A stretch of DNA of 64,000 nucleotides from Costus lasius (Eukaryota; Streptophyta; Magnoliopsida; Zingiberales; Costaceae). The DNA is taken from positions 102,141,565 through 102,205,564 of the forward strand of contig CM050451.1 in the NCBI GenBank assembly GCA_027563935.2, given 5' to 3'. Every line of letters begins with the position of its first letter. Positions within the stretch are counted from its first letter, which is position 1. Both the position numbers and the translations under genes were made by a program. The notes beneath the pieces are model-generated. The model saw only the letters and a program-made list of their open reading frames with translations, was not told the origin of the DNA and made no database searches. This document shows, piece after piece, positions 23,726 to 37,031 of this stretch.

Positions 23726-26700
23726 ACGAATTTCAATGTGCGATCCCTACTGGAACGGGAGAAGTTTGCTGGGCCGAACTTCTCAGACTGGTACGGACAC
23801 CTTAAGATTGTTCTTAAGGCAGAGAGGAAACTGAATGTCCTCGAGACGGCAATACCGCCTCAACCCGCTGCGAACGCCGCAAGGGCGGTTCGTGATGCTT
23901 ATGATAAGCATGTCAATGATAGTATTGACGTCGCTTGCCTGATGCTTGCGTCTATGACGCCAAAGCTGCAGCGACAACATGAGGATATGTCGGCTATAGA
24001 TATTATAGCGAACCTCAAGTTGTTGTATGCTGCACAGGCGAGGACTGAACGCTATAATCTGACAAAGCTTTTCTTCCAGAGCAAACTGGCTGAAGGGAGT
24101 CTAGTGGGAGCTCATGTGCTCAAGATGATTGTGTACAAGGAGTCTCTAGAGAAACTGGGACACACCAACAATCAGGAGCTTGCTGTAGACATCATATTGC
24201 AGTCTCTCCCGACTTCTTTCGATCCGTTCATTATTAACTTTAATATGAACAAGATCGACTGTACGCCGGCGGAGTTACTGAATATGCTCTTGCCTACAGA
24301 GCAGACTCTTAAGGGAAAGCCTTCAACCTCTGTCTTAATGGTTCCTTCTAGGAACAAGAAGAAGGGGAAGAAGGGCAAAGCCCCTGTCAAGAGCTACAGC
24401 AAGGCTCTGAAGCAAAAAGTTAAGCGGTCGAAGGAATACAGATGTTTCCACTATGGCCAGCTGGGTCACTGGAAGAAGGACTGTAAAGCACTCCAAGGAG
24501 ACAAGAGGGGAAGCATTGCTTCTGGCTCAGGTATTTACGTGACGGAAGTCATGATATCTTCTTCTTCTATTTCATGGGTGTTGGACACTGCATGTGGAGT
24601 TCACATTTGTTCAAATGTACAGGAACTCAAGAGAAGAAGACAGGTGGGACAGCATGAGGTGGACCTACGCGTTGGAAACGGGGCACGGGTTGCTGCTGTA
24701 GCTGTAGGAGAATATTACATCTCATTACCATCTGGACTTGTATTAGAACTGAACAATTGTTACTTTGTTCCCAGCATTACTAAAAATATTATCTCTATTC
24801 CTGCTCTTGTCAGGAAAGGGTTTTCCTTTGAATGCAATATTTCAAAGTGTGTTCTTTCTTTAGAAAATATTGTTTACGCTACTGGATCAATTAACAATGG
24901 GTTATTCATGTTGGACATGGAATGTTCTATACAAATTATTGATAATAAGAAAGCCAAGTATGCTGATGACAGCACCTTGCTATGGCATAGTCGTTTAGGC
25001 CATATTAACAAGAAGCGCATTAAGCGGTTGCATGACCATGGACTGCTGGGATCATTCTCCTATGAGGAGATTGATACATGCAAAGCTTGTTTAATGGGTA
25101 AAATGACGAAGTCTCCTTTTCCTCACAAAGGTCAAAGGGCTTCAGGTTTACTTGACCTTATACACAGTGATGTGTGTGGGCCATTTAGTAAACATGCCAG
25201 AGGTGGCTATCAATACTTCATTACCTTTACTGATGATTTCAGTAGATACGGGTATGTCTATCTTATGAGACATAAAAGTGAATCTTTTGACAAGTTCAAA
25301 GAGTTCAAGAATGAAGTACAGAATCAGCTAGGCCGAAATATCAAGGCACTTCGTTCTGATCGAGGTGGTGAATACCTAAGTCATGAGTTTAAAGACTATC
25401 TGAAGGAGTGTGGGATTATCTCACAGCTCACTCCGCCAGGAACACCGCAATGGAATGGTGTGTCCGAAAGGAGGAACAGAACCTTATTGGATATGGTTCG
25501 TTCTATGATGAGTCAGGCTACTCTACCTTACTCCTTTTGGGGATTTGCACTGGAAACAGCTGCAAAAGTACTAAACCGAGTGCCATCCAAGGCAGTTTCA
25601 AAGACTCCATATGAGTTATGGTATGGGAAACAGCCGAGCTTGACATTTATCAGGATCTGGGGTTGCGAGGCTTATGTGAAAAAAGCTCGCCTCTGGGAAA
25701 CTAGAGAGCAGATCTGAGAAATGTATCTTTGTCGGTTACCCTAAGGAAACTAAGGGTTATTATTTTTACGATCCCAAAGAGAACAAAGTGTTTGTTGCTC
25801 GAATGGCCATATTTCTTGAGAAGGAATTTCTTCTGCAAGAGGCCAGTGGGAGAGAAATAAAGCTGGATGAGAATCCAGAGGAAGGACAAAGTGGTCAAGC
25901 ACAGTTGGATGTGCAAGAGCCAGTAGAACAGGTTATTGAACAACCTGAGGCTCAGACATCACGGGAACCGTGAAGATCAGGAAGGATCCGTCGACAGCCT
26001 GAGCGCTATGACGGAGTCTACATCATTGATAATGATGAACCCCTCACTTATGCGGATGCGGTCAGTGGACCGGACTCAGCGAGATGGCTTGAAGCTATGT
26101 CCGCCGAGATGGACTCCATGTCAGATAACCAAGTCTGGGATTTGGTTGATCCGCCTCCGGGAGTTATCCCTATAGGCTGTAAATGGATCTTCAAGAAGAA
26201 GATTGACATGGATGGTAACGTGGTTACCTATAAAGGCAGGCTAGTTGCGAAAGGTTTCAAACAAATCTATGGGATAGATTATGATGAAACTTTCTCACCT
26301 GTAGCCATGTTTAAGTTTATTCGGATTCTTTTCACGATAGCAGCATATTATGATTATGAGATCTGGCAGATGGATGTGAAGACCGCTTTCCTTAATGGAA
26401 ATCTGGATGAGGATGTGTATATGACACAACCTGAAGGTTTCACTAATCCATCAGATCGTCATAAAATATGCAAGTTAAAGAAGTCCATTTATGGACTTAA
26501 ACAAGCATCTAGAAGCTGGAATATTCGTTTTGATGAATCAATCAGTGAATTTGGTTTCATCAAGAACGAGGATGACCCGTGTGTATGTAAGAGGTTTAGT
26601 GGGAGCGTGATTACTTTCCTAGTCCTCTACGTCGATGATATCTTGATCATTGGAAACGATATTCCTGAAATGCATGCAGTTAAGGCATGGTTAAGGAAAT

Positions 26701-27611
26701 GTTTTCAGATGAAAGATTTGGGAGAAGCAGCCTATGTATTAGGTGTGAAGATCTATAGGGATAGATCTAAGAGGCTTCTCGGGCTGTGCCAGAGTACTTA
26801 CATCGATAAAGTCCTGGAGAGATTCCATTTAGAGAATTCTAAAAGAGGATATCTTCTAGTCAGACATGGTCTGAATCTTTCGAAGAGTCAGTGTCCACAA
26901 ACACAGACTGAGAAAGATGAAATGGACAATACGCCTTATGCTTCGGCTATTGGGTCCATTATGTATGCGATGTTGTGTACTCGCCCAGACATCGCTTACG
27001 GGTTAAGCGTGACCAGTCGATTCCAAAGTAATCCAGGTCAGGCACACTGGATTGCAGTCAAGAACATTTTAAAATATCTACGGAGGACCAAAGATATGTT
27101 CTTGGTGTATGGTGGTCAGGAAGAACTCAGTATTGAAGGATATACTGACACTTCGTTCCAGTCTGACCAGCATGATTTCCGATCGCAATCAGGCTATGTT
27201 TTTAGCTTGAATGGAGGTGTAGTGGTGTGGAAGAGTTTCAAACAGTCAATTGTTGCTGATTCTACCACGGAAGCCGAGTATGTTGCAGCCTAGGAAGCAT
27301 CTAAGGAGGCAGTGTGGATTCGCAAGTTCGTTCGAGAACTTGGTGTTGTTCCTTCGAGTGCAGATCCTTTGGTTATCTTCTGTGATAACACTGGAGCAAT
27401 CGCACAAGCAAAGGAACCACGGTCGCACCAGAAGTCCAAGCACATACAGAGACGGTTTCACTTGATCAGGGAGATCATAGATCGTGGCGAGATCAAAATC
27501 TGCAAGGTTCATACAGATGACAATCTGGCAGACCCGCTTACAAAGCCTCTGGCGCAGCAGAAGCATGAGAAGCACTGTAATAATATGGGTTTGAGATTTC
27601 TCAACCATTAG
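23726..27611 (+). pseudogene. Element F gag-pol, broken
   Basis: The whole gag-pol order is recognisable and ends at the normal stop, but the frame is disabled. The usual gag ATG is ACG (23726-23728). A zinc-knuckle Cys is Tyr (24452-24454). One extra A lies in an A-run near 25679-25684 in integrase. TGA at 25971-25973 replaces an Arg CGA, and TAG at 27291-27293 replaces a Ser codon in RNase H. Reverse transcriptase keeps YVDD. If translation starts in the LTR through splicing, the ACG need not have removed the start. F could only have moved with enzymes from another copy after these changes arose. Confidence 0.93.
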
Positions 27612-27620
27612 ATTAAGTGC

Positions 27621-27631
27621 AAGTGGGAGAT
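27621..27631 (+). promoter_or_regulatory. Element F polypurine tract
   Basis: AAGTGGGAGAT lies directly before the 3' LTR at 27632. Confidence 0.88.
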
Positions 27632-29323
27632 TGTTGGGGTATGCCCTTAAGGCTAATGTTTGAGGCCTTGGGATTGTATCAGTATCATGTATAAACTCTT
27701 GTGTTTATAAAGGCAATGGTTGTTATTCACGTTGTTACATTATCTGCTGCAATAATTGTACTTCTGAATAATGTCTCAATGATGTTCAGCTAGGCTGACA
27801 TGCAGTTAAGTCCTTAGTCGAGATATCTTGGTGAACATGAGACAGCCTTGATATGATTGAGACTAATATGTGTTCTAATCTTATAGGATGCTTCGAGCAT
27901 GAAATAAGATGTAGACTCATGGGTACATTGGATGTACTGGACAGACCCTACTAGGATGTTCAATTGCTTGTCACAATGTGAATAATCCTTGAATGTAACA
28001 AGTGGCACATTTCCTTTTACTCGAGATCACTTGTGTTTCTAAATGATGATTGTCATTGTTTTGAGGTAGTTCAATATCATTTGAAACATAATGGTTATAG
28101 ACTATCTAGGATGGTGAGCTTGAGTCACGTTAGGGCGCTAGTGATAGACATAGGATTGCCGTCTCCTTGATTGGAGTGTGATGTTCTAAAGGGGCCCCCT
28201 GGATGAGATGATTGAGAAAGTGTATGGTCATACCCAGATGACTGTGTTCATCTGATCTAATCATGCTCATCATATTGGAGTTACAAGCTTGACACGCTTG
28301 TCCAATAAGAACATCCAGTGGCAAAGGAAGCATGTATGCCTTGTGAGTTGGATTCACACTTGTGCTGTGGTTTGGGTGTAGTTTTGGAAGACTCTTTCCT
28401 TTATATCGGGAGAGAGTGATGTGTTGCTAGATACCCCTCACTGATCGTGATAACATAAGTTATTGTTACCGACATTTAAAGGAAACCCTCAGGGTCGCAC
28501 AATTTGATGATATGGCTTACTTAAGTCAAATCGTGTGGACTGAATTGTTTTGGTTCAGTTTAAAGGGATTTAATCTCTGATTGTAAGTGAGATCTAGTCT
28601 GATCATGTTTGATTGATTAGGGCTTGAGATCGGTAAGCTTCGATCGAGAGAATGGATGCTAGATCGGTGAGATCAGGAGCATCAAGAGATGAACGGTTAG
28701 ATCTGGAACCTTAGGGTTTATTGTGATCTGAACCAAATTGCTTGGGTTAATTGGTTTCTTGAACCAAACCAAATTGAACCAGCTCATCATCTAAGCGTAT
28801 GGTTCAAGTGAAGAGGATTTTGCGATTGGGGTAAACCCATGGTCGCATGTTGAGGAGTGGCTTTCTATTTTTAGAAAGCATGATCACTTACGTGACCACA
28901 ACTCACATTGTCTCTCTTCACGCCTTCCTCTCGCCCTCTTGTCGCCTCTTGGCTTCGGTTCTAAGACTCTCTTGCGTGTGAAGAAGGTGGACGAGATTGG
29001 TGAAGGTTTCGGCTAAGCAAAACTTCTTCTCATCCCTTCCTTCTGATCGAGACTTCTTGGAACCTTGCTAGCACAAGGAGCACCAAGGAAGTAGGCACAC
29101 TCTCATCTTGTGTGCGCATCCTCTGGAGGAGACCCCTGTCGATCTCTGCTTCCCAGACGCCATCCAAGAAATGGCAATGGTAAGAATCGCTACTCATCTA
29201 TACAAGCATTTGAGAATTGATCATATATGTCATGCCATGCGATCCTAGGAAATCCTAGATTCCGCCCATGCAACATCTTGTTGACGCATGCTTTAGGGTT
29301 TTGCCCCCTGTAGGGGACTTGCA
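27632..29323 (+). repeat. Element F 3' LTR
   Basis: It has the same 1692-bp length as the 5' LTR. By eye about 16 substitutions separate them, many of them C/T or G/A changes. One change (28796 region, CTAAGC for CTGAGC) breaks the GCTCA/TGAGC hairpin in this copy only. Confidence 0.93.
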
Positions 29324-29806
29324 GATGACTCTTTTGGAAAGAGCTTAGGCGCATATGTTAAGTGGGATGAGATTTATGGAAAAGTCTTGGAGACTTTCCT
29401 TATCTCTAAACCCTAATTCCCTTCTAACCTTTGCTTAACCGAAACTCCTCATGCTTGTTGCGCCTAGCCCTTCTTCTTGGATGGAAAGAATGCCTCTAAG
29501 GCATGTCTTGGGCTGATATTTCTATTGGGTAAATAAGGAAAGGTTGAATGAGGTTTATGGCAAAGTCTTGGAGACTTTCCTTACCACAAACCCCTCTCAT
29601 CCTAGCCGCCCACTTGGCATAATCTTAGCCCTTAATTAACCGCATCTTGGCTTATAAAAGGGATCCTTGCTGCCCCCTCTCTTGAGTTCGATTCCTTGGA
29701 GGTGTGAACAAACATAGAGAGGCGTGAGCAAGGCTAGAAGGCGACAACATCAAAGGCGCACCCTTCTTCCTCAAGTGGCCGCAAGTCTCCTCCTCCCTCT
29801 TCTCTT
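29324..29806 (+). mobile_element. Solo LTR E, segment 2, with its promoter region
   Basis: This is the continuation of LTR E between elements F and H. It holds a good TATA box (29653-29660) followed by a pyrimidine-rich stretch. It ends in CTCTT (29802-29806), the target duplication of H. A repeated phrase, GTCTTGGAGACTTTCCTTA, occurs twice (about 29382 and 29564). No gene is present. Confidence 0.85.
29653..29660 (+). promoter_or_regulatory. TATA box of LTR E
   Basis: TATAAAAG within GGCTTATAAAAGGG is a canonical plant core-promoter match at the expected place in an LTR. Insertions F and H now separate it from both ends of its LTR. The main-family LTRs show no equally good TATA box. Confidence 0.65.
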
Positions 29807-31514
29807 TGTTGGGGTATGCCCTTAAGGCTAATGTTTGAGGCCTTGGGATTGTATCAGTATCATGTAATAAACTCTTGTGTTTATAAAGGCATGGTTATTA
29901 TTCAGGTTGTTACCTTGTCTGCTGTAATAAGTGTACTACTGAATAATGTCTCAAAGCTGTTCAGCTAGGCTGACATGCTAAATGTCCTTAGTCGATATAT
30001 CTTGGTGAACATGAGACAGCCTTGATATGGTTAAGACTAATATGTGTTCTAATCTTATAGGATGCTTCGAGCATGGAATAAGATGTAGACTCATGGGTAC
30101 ATTGGATGTACTGGACAGACCCTACTAGGATATTCAATTGCTTGTCACAATGTGAATAATCCTTGTATGCTACAAGTGGCACATGTCCTTTGACTTGAGA
30201 TCACTTGTGTTCCTAAATGATGAATGTCATTGTTTTGAGGTAGTTCAATATCATTTGAAATATAATGGTTATAGACTATCTTGGATAATGATCATGAGTC
30301 AGGTTAGGACACTAGTGATAGATAAAGGATTGCCGTCTCCTTGTTTAAGGAGTGTGATGTTCTAAGGCCCCCCCTATATGAGATGATTGAGAAAGTGTAT
30401 GGCCATACCCAGATGACTATGTTCATCTGATTTAATCATGCTCATCGTATTGGAGTCACAAGCTTGACACGCTTGTCCAATAAGAACATCCAGTGGCAAA
30501 GGATACATGTATGCCTTGTGAAGTGGATTCACACTTGTGCTATGGTTTGGGTGTAGTCTTGGAAGACTCTTTCCTTTATATCGGGAGACAGTGATGTGTT
30601 GCTAGATACCCCTCACTGATCGTGATAATGTAAATTATTGTTACCGACATTTAAAGGAAACCCTTAGGGTCGCACAATTTGATGATATGGCTTACTTGAG
30701 TCAGATCGTGTGGACTGAATTGTTTGGGTTCAGTTTAAAGGGATTTAATCTCTGATTGTAAGTGAGATCTGGTCTGATCATGTTTGATTGATTAGGGCTT
30801 GAGATCGGTAAGCTTCGATCGAGAGAGATGATGCTAGATCGGTGAGATCAAGAGCATCATGAGATGAACGGTTAGATTGGAAACCTTAGGGTTTAGTTGA
30901 TCTAGACCGATTGGCTTGGGCTGGCTTGGTTTGGCCTTTGGACCGAACACATTTACTTTGAACCGGTTCAAGAGCTTGAACGTATGGTTCATTGTTTTGG
31001 CGTTTTGATCGATTTAGTGATCATGAACGCATGGCTTAATGGATTTTCCAATTTTGGAAAGTCATTTAGCGCATGTTCCCTTGAACGCCAAATGACTTGA
31101 ACGCTCCATTCAACTCTCGTCTCCTTGCTCTTGCTTGACGAGACTTTGGCGTGGAGAAGGCGAGGTCTTGGTGGAGGTTCGGAAAGCCTAGACATCATCT
31201 CTCATTTCCTTACCATACGAGAGGGACCCTTGAAGGACCTTGCTAGCACAAGGATCTCCAAGGAGCAAGCACATCATCTTGTGTGCGTCAACTAGGGAGA
31301 AGATCCCTTTCGATCTTTCTCTTCCAAGTCGCCATCTTCCTCATGGCTTTGGTATGGATCTAAACTTCATCAAGTTGATCATATTATCTTTCTAAGATCC
31401 ATGAAAAACCCTTGCTTCCGCTTGCAATTTTTATGCGCCACCCTTAAGGGTTTTTCGCCCCCCTCTTGAAAGGGGTTTCATCTGCTTGCGCTCCCGCTTG
31501 AAGGGGACTCTTCA
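29807..31514 (+). repeat. Element H 5' LTR
   Basis: This 1708-bp LTR runs from TGTTGGGG to ACTCTTCA. It carries a GTTCAA/TTGAAC hairpin (30967-30982), a perfect CArG box CCAATTTTGG with TTT/AAA arms (31048-31057), and ATG-GCT-TTG followed by GTATGG (31343-31357). Confidence 0.93.
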
Positions 31515-33287
31515 ATTGGTATCAGAGCATGCGGTTCAAGCATGTAATATGATTGCTTGGTATATTTTGTGATCCTTGGTTGTGCATTTACTTGTATGCT
31601 TAGATCTTGTTGACATGCGAAAGTAAGATGTTTACCTTATGTTGGCGCATGTTGTTTGTTTATCTTGTCGCATGTCTTGTGTTGGCGCTTAGTTCATGTT
31701 ATTTTATCAAAAACCTAACATGCGCGCCTATGACTAGATCTAAGTGGCGCCTACTATAAACCCTTAGATGGGTTGATGGGGTTGAAGTCACCTCTAGGTT
31801 AGATCCAATAGTCTGATCAGACCATCTGACAGCCGAGATGGATCGACCAGATGGCACCTGTGCGCAAGCACGAGGTGGCTATAGGTCGATTGCATCTTAG
31901 GCGTGTAGCGAGGTCTGGTTGAGACAACCATTGAACACACATGAGTTAGGCCCGGGGTCACACCCGCTTGCCAGACCTCATGAAGGTTGTTCAGACCTTG
32001 GCGCATGCATGGTTGACCATTAGGTCAACTCGAGTCAGTTAGGACTTGGTGCATGCAAGGGGCAGAGGATCTGACTAGATGAATGAGTGGATCCCTATCA
32101 ATGGACCATTGTAAGGTTGTAGGGCACATAAGAAAATTAAAATTGATGCCAATGGGGTTTTCAAAATTTATTTTCTTTTAATTGGATCACATGTTGATTG
32201 ATGCCTATGCTTGTTTATTTATTCTTATGTGGGTGCCCAATTTAATGTGTGCTGTGCTGGGGCCTGCGTGCCTGGAATTAAACCTGTAAATTAATATTAT
32301 TGTGATCTGCGAATCACTTTTTAATTAATTTATTGTATAATTGACCTGCGAGTCAAACTTGTCTAGATAGATCAAAATGTATTTTGATTAGACAAGAGCA
32401 CAAAGGCACACATCCGAGAGGGGCATTCACCTGGTGGCGCACCTGAGGTGCTCTTGGCGCAAGGGCCCTGGGTTGGACCAGATGAGATGCTAAAGACCCA
32501 AGAAGAGCAAGTGAAGACTTAAGTATCTTAAGGTCTTACTTAGGCTATGGGCTTTTACCACATAAGATCCATGCTTTCTGTTATTGTTTATATAAGTAGA
32601 AAAGCATGATTTATTTATCTTCTGCTATAGCCATAGGATATGCCTGATAGTAAGAAGATAAAAGACCGTTAAAATCCAAACGCTAAAATATCAAGCACGT
32701 ATTGCCTTCTGACGCGAAACCTCACTGTTCTGACTATCGTTGGAGCCGTGTTGTACCCACTCAGTGGGCACGTCCATCTATCTTCAGACGGTGCGGGATT
32801 TCACCTGCGTGTTACAGAGAAGGGATTTATCGCTTCTCGTTGCTCAGCATAGCACGTGGTGGTCCAGGGAGTAGGTCGGGTCAGCTTGACCATGTAGGCT
32901 ACATATGTGGCGCATATGGTAGCACATGGAGGCAGCCATCTGTGGGATCAGAGACTGTGTTGTACCAACTCAGTTGGCACAGTCTGCTGGATTGCCCAGG
33001 TGAAGGGGAATCGCACGAGTTGGCGATTGGCTGGGACAGCCTACCAGAAATTAGTGCTTGTCATCTCTGTGCATCTTATCTCGCCTGAGCGGGACGCGGA
33101 GACCAAGTATGAAATCTGGATCCCATCTCACTAAAAGAGTTCCACTCTTTCGGGCTGTTTTGCTGGATTTTTCAGCCAGATAAAATAGTGAGAAAAAGAA
33201 TCTTTCTTAAGTCCTGGATTGATTCTATACATTGATACTGACCTTGCTGTTCTTGCATTGTTGTAGATTCCTGCAGCAACGAACACC
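31515..33287 (+). other. Element H leader with structured RNA motifs
   Basis: The leader is shorter than in F and L and lacks the T-arm-like hairpin. It keeps the palindrome (31811-31822), three CTGCGN-loop hairpins (32261-32272, 32302-32317, 32341-32356) and both bulged hairpins (32747-32772 and 32956-32981). A branch-like CTGAC (33238-33242) and AG (33265-33266) lie before gag. The proposed intron would be 31352-33266. Confidence 0.75.
31517..31528 (+). promoter_or_regulatory. Element H primer binding site
   Basis: TGGTATCAGAGC, two bases after the LTR, is complementary to the 3' end of initiator-Met tRNA. Confidence 0.9.
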
Positions 33288-36200
33288 ATGAGCTTCAATG
33301 TGCGATCCCTACTGGAAAGGGAGAAGTTTGCTGGGCCAAACTTCTTAGACTGGTTCGGACACCTTAAGATCGTTCTTAAGGCAGAGAGGAAACTGTATGT
33401 CCTCGAGACGGCTGTGCCGCCTCAACCCGCTGCGAACGCCGCAAGGGCGGTTCGTGATGCTTATGAAAAGCACGTCAATGATAGCATTGATGTCGCTTGC
33501 CTGATGCTAGCGTCTATGACGCCACCGCTGCAGCGTCAGCATGAGGATATGTCGGCTATAGAAATTATAGCGAACCTCAAGATGCTGTATGCTGCACAGG
33601 CGAGGACAGAACGCTATAATCTGACAAAGCTTTTCTTTCAGAGCAAACTGGCTGAAGGGAGCCCAGTGGGAGCTCACGTGCTCAAGATGATTGGGCACAA
33701 GGAGGCTCTGGAGAAACTAGGGCATACCATCAACCAGGAGCTTGCTGTAGACATTATTCTGCAGTCTCTCCCGCCCTCTTTCGAAGCGTTCATTATTAAT
33801 TTTAATATGAACAAGATCGATTGTACTCCGGCAGAGCTGCTGAATATGCTCTTGACAACTGAGGAGACTCTGAAGGGAAAGCCTTCAACCTCTGTCTTAA
33901 TGGTTCCTTCTAGGAACAAGAAGAAGGGGAAGAAGGCTCTGAAGCACAAGGCCCCTGTCAAGAGCTACAGCAAGGCTCTGAAGCAAAAAGTTAAGCGGTC
34001 AAAGGAATACAGATGTTTCCACTGTGGCCAGCTGGGTCACTGGAAAAAGGACTGTAAAGCGCTCCAAGGAGATAAGAGGGGAAGCATCGCTCCTGGCTCA
34101 GGTATATATGTGACTGAGGTCATGTTATCTTCTTCTTCTATTTCATGGGTGTTGGACACTGCATGTGGAGTTCACATTTGTTCAAATGTGCAGGAACTCA
34201 AGAGAAGAAGGCAGGTGGGACAGCATGAGGTAGACCTACGCGTTGGAAACGGGGCACGGGTTGCTGCTGTTGCTGTAGGAGACTATTTCATTTCTTTACC
34301 ATCTGGCATTGTATTGAATTAAACAATTGTTATTTTGTACCCAGTATAACCAAGAATATTATCTCAATTCCTGCTCTTGTCAGGAAAGGATTTGCCTTTG
34401 AATGCAATATTTCAAAGTGTGTACTTTCTCTTGATAATATTGTTTATGCTACTGGTTCAATTAACAATGGGTTATTCATGTTGGACATGGAATATTCTAT
34501 ACAAAATATTGATAATAAGAAAGCCAAGTATGCTGAAGACAGCACCTTGTTATGGCATAGTCGTTTAGGCCATATTAACAAGAAGCGCATTAAGCGGTTG
34601 CATGATCATGGACTGCGGGGATCATTCTCCTATGAGGAGATTGATACATGCAAAGGTTGTTTGATGGGTAAAATGACGAAGTCACCTTTTCCTAACAAAG
34701 GTCAAAGGGCTTCAGGTTTACTTAACCTTATACACAGTGATGTGTGTGGGCCGTTTAGTAAACATGCCAGAGGTGGCTATCAGTACTTCATTACATTTAC
34801 TGATGATTTTAGTAGATATGGTTATGTCTATCTAATGAGACATAAGAGTGAATCCTTTGACAAGTTCAAAGAGTTCATGAATGAAGTACAGAATCAGCTA
34901 GGCCGAAATATCAAGGCACTTCGTTCTGATCGAGGTGGAGAATACCTGAGTCATGCGTTTACTGACTATCTGAAGGAGTGTGGGATTATCTCACAGCTCA
35001 CTCCGCCAGGAACACCGTAATGGAATGGTGTGTCCGAGAGGAGAAATAGAACGTTACTTGATATGGTTCATTCTATGATGAGTCAGGCTACTCTTCCATA
35101 TTCCTTTTGGGGATTTGCACTGGAAACAGCTGCAAAGGTACTAAACCGAGTGCCATCCAAGGCAGTTTCTAAGACTCCATATGAGTTATGGTATGGGAAA
35201 CAGCCGAGCCTGACATTTATCAGGATCTGGGGTTGCGAGGCTTATGTCAAAAAGCTCGCCTCTGGGAAACTGGAGAACAGATCTGAAAAATGCGTCTTTG
35301 TCGGTTACCCTAAGGAAACTAAGGGTTATTATTTCTACGATCCCAAAGAGAACAAAGTATTTGTTGCTCGGACGGCCATATTTCTTGAGAAGGAGTTTCT
35401 TCTGCAAGAAGCCAGTGGGAGAGAAATAAAGCTGGATGAGAATCCAGAGGAAGGACAAAGTAGTCAAGCACAGCTGGATGAGCCTGAGCCGGTGGATCAG
35501 GTTATTGAACAACCTGAGGCTCAGATATCGGGAAGGATCCGTCGTCAGCCTGAGCGCTATGACGGAGTCTACATCATTGATAATGATGAACCCCTTACTT
35601 ATGCGGATGCGGTCAGTGGACCGGAGTCAGCTAGATGGCTTGAAGCTATGCGAGCCGAGATGGACTCCATGTCAGATAACCAGGTCTGGGATTTGGTTGA
35701 TCCGCCTCCGGGAGTAATCCCTATAGGCTGTAAATGGATCTTCAAGAAGAAGATTGACATGGATGGTAACGTGGTTACCTATAAAGGCAGGCTAGTTGCG
35801 AAAGGTTTCAAACAAATCTACGGGATAGATTATGATGAAACTTTCTCTCCTGCAGCCATGTTCAAGTCTATTCGGATTCTTTTCGCGATAGCAGCATATT
35901 ACGATTATGAGATCTGGCAGATGGATGTGAAAACAGCTTTCCTTAATGGAAATCTGGATGAGGATGTGTATATGACACAACCTGAAGGTTTCACTAATCC
36001 ATTAGATCGTCATAAAATATGCAAACTAAAGAAGTCCATTTATGGACTGAAACAAGCATCTAGAAGCTGGAATATTCGTTTTGATGAATCAATCTCTGAG
36101 TTTGGTTTCATCAAGAACGAAGATGACCCGTGTGTATATAAGAGGTTTAGTGGGAGCGTGATTACATTCCTAGTCCTCTACGTCGATGACATCTTGATCA

Positions 36201-37031
36201 TTGGAAATGATATTCCAGAAATGCATGCGGTTAAGGCATGGCTAAGGAAATGTTTCCAGATGAAAGATTTAGGAGAAGCAGCCTATGTATTAGGTGTGAA
36301 GATCTACAGGGATAGATCTAAGAGGCTTCTCGGGCTATGCCAGAGTACTTACATCGATAAAGTCCTGGAGAGATTCCATTTAGAGAATTCTAAAAGAGGA
36401 TATCTTCCAGTCAGACATGGTCTGAATCTTTCGAAGTGTCAGTGTCCACAAACACAGACTGAGAAAGATGAAATGGACAATACGCCTTATGCTTCGGCTA
36501 TTGGATCCATTATGTATGCGATGTTGTGTACTCGCCTAGACATCGCTTACGGGTTAAGCGTGACCAGTCGATTCCAAAGTAATCCAGGTATGGCGCACTG
36601 GATTGCAGTCAAGAACATTATAAAATATCTGCGGAGGACCAAAGATATGTTCTTGATATATGGTGGTCAGGAAGAACTCAGTATAAAAGGATATACTGAC
36701 GCTTCATTCCAGTCGGACCAGGATGATTTCCGATCGCAATCAGGCTATGTTTTTAGCTTGAATGGTGGAGCGGTGGTGTGGAAAAGTTTCAAACAGTCAA
36801 CTGTTGCTGATTCCACAACAGAAGCCGAGTATGTTGCAGCCTCGGAAGCATCCAAGGAGGCAGTGTGGATTCGTAAGTTCCTGAGAGAACTTGGTGTTGT
36901 TCCTTCGAGTGTCGATCCTTTGGTTATCTTCTGTGATAACACTGGAGCCATTGCACAAGCAAAGGAACCACGGTCGCACCAGAAGTCCAAGCACATACAG
37001 AGACGGTTTCACTTGATCCGGGAGATCATAG
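33288..37031 (+). pseudogene. Element H gag-pol, 5' and central part, broken
   Basis: Gag starts at ATG 33288 with an intact CCHC knuckle and DTACG protease motif. It has a small in-frame insertion in the lysine-rich linker before the knuckle (about 33937-33950). A 1-base deletion near 34315 shifts the frame in protease. TAA at 35018-35020 replaces a Gln CAA just before the integrase Glu. A short in-frame deletion removes residues near 35528. Reverse transcriptase keeps YVDD. Element J interrupts RNase H after CATAG (37027-37031), and the frame would then read a few foreign codons to a stop at 37067-37069. The 3' end of this gene is at 46113-46243. Confidence 0.93.

Larger units (their letters stand above)
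20198..29323 (+). mobile_element. Element F: full-length Ty1/copia element
   Basis: This 9126-bp element is flanked by GATGA (20193-20197 and 29324-29328) inside LTR E. It has two 1692-bp LTRs that differ at about 16 positions by my count (near 1%), a primer binding site, leader, broken gag-pol and polypurine tract. The many transitions between its LTRs suggest an older copy than L. Confidence 0.93.
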
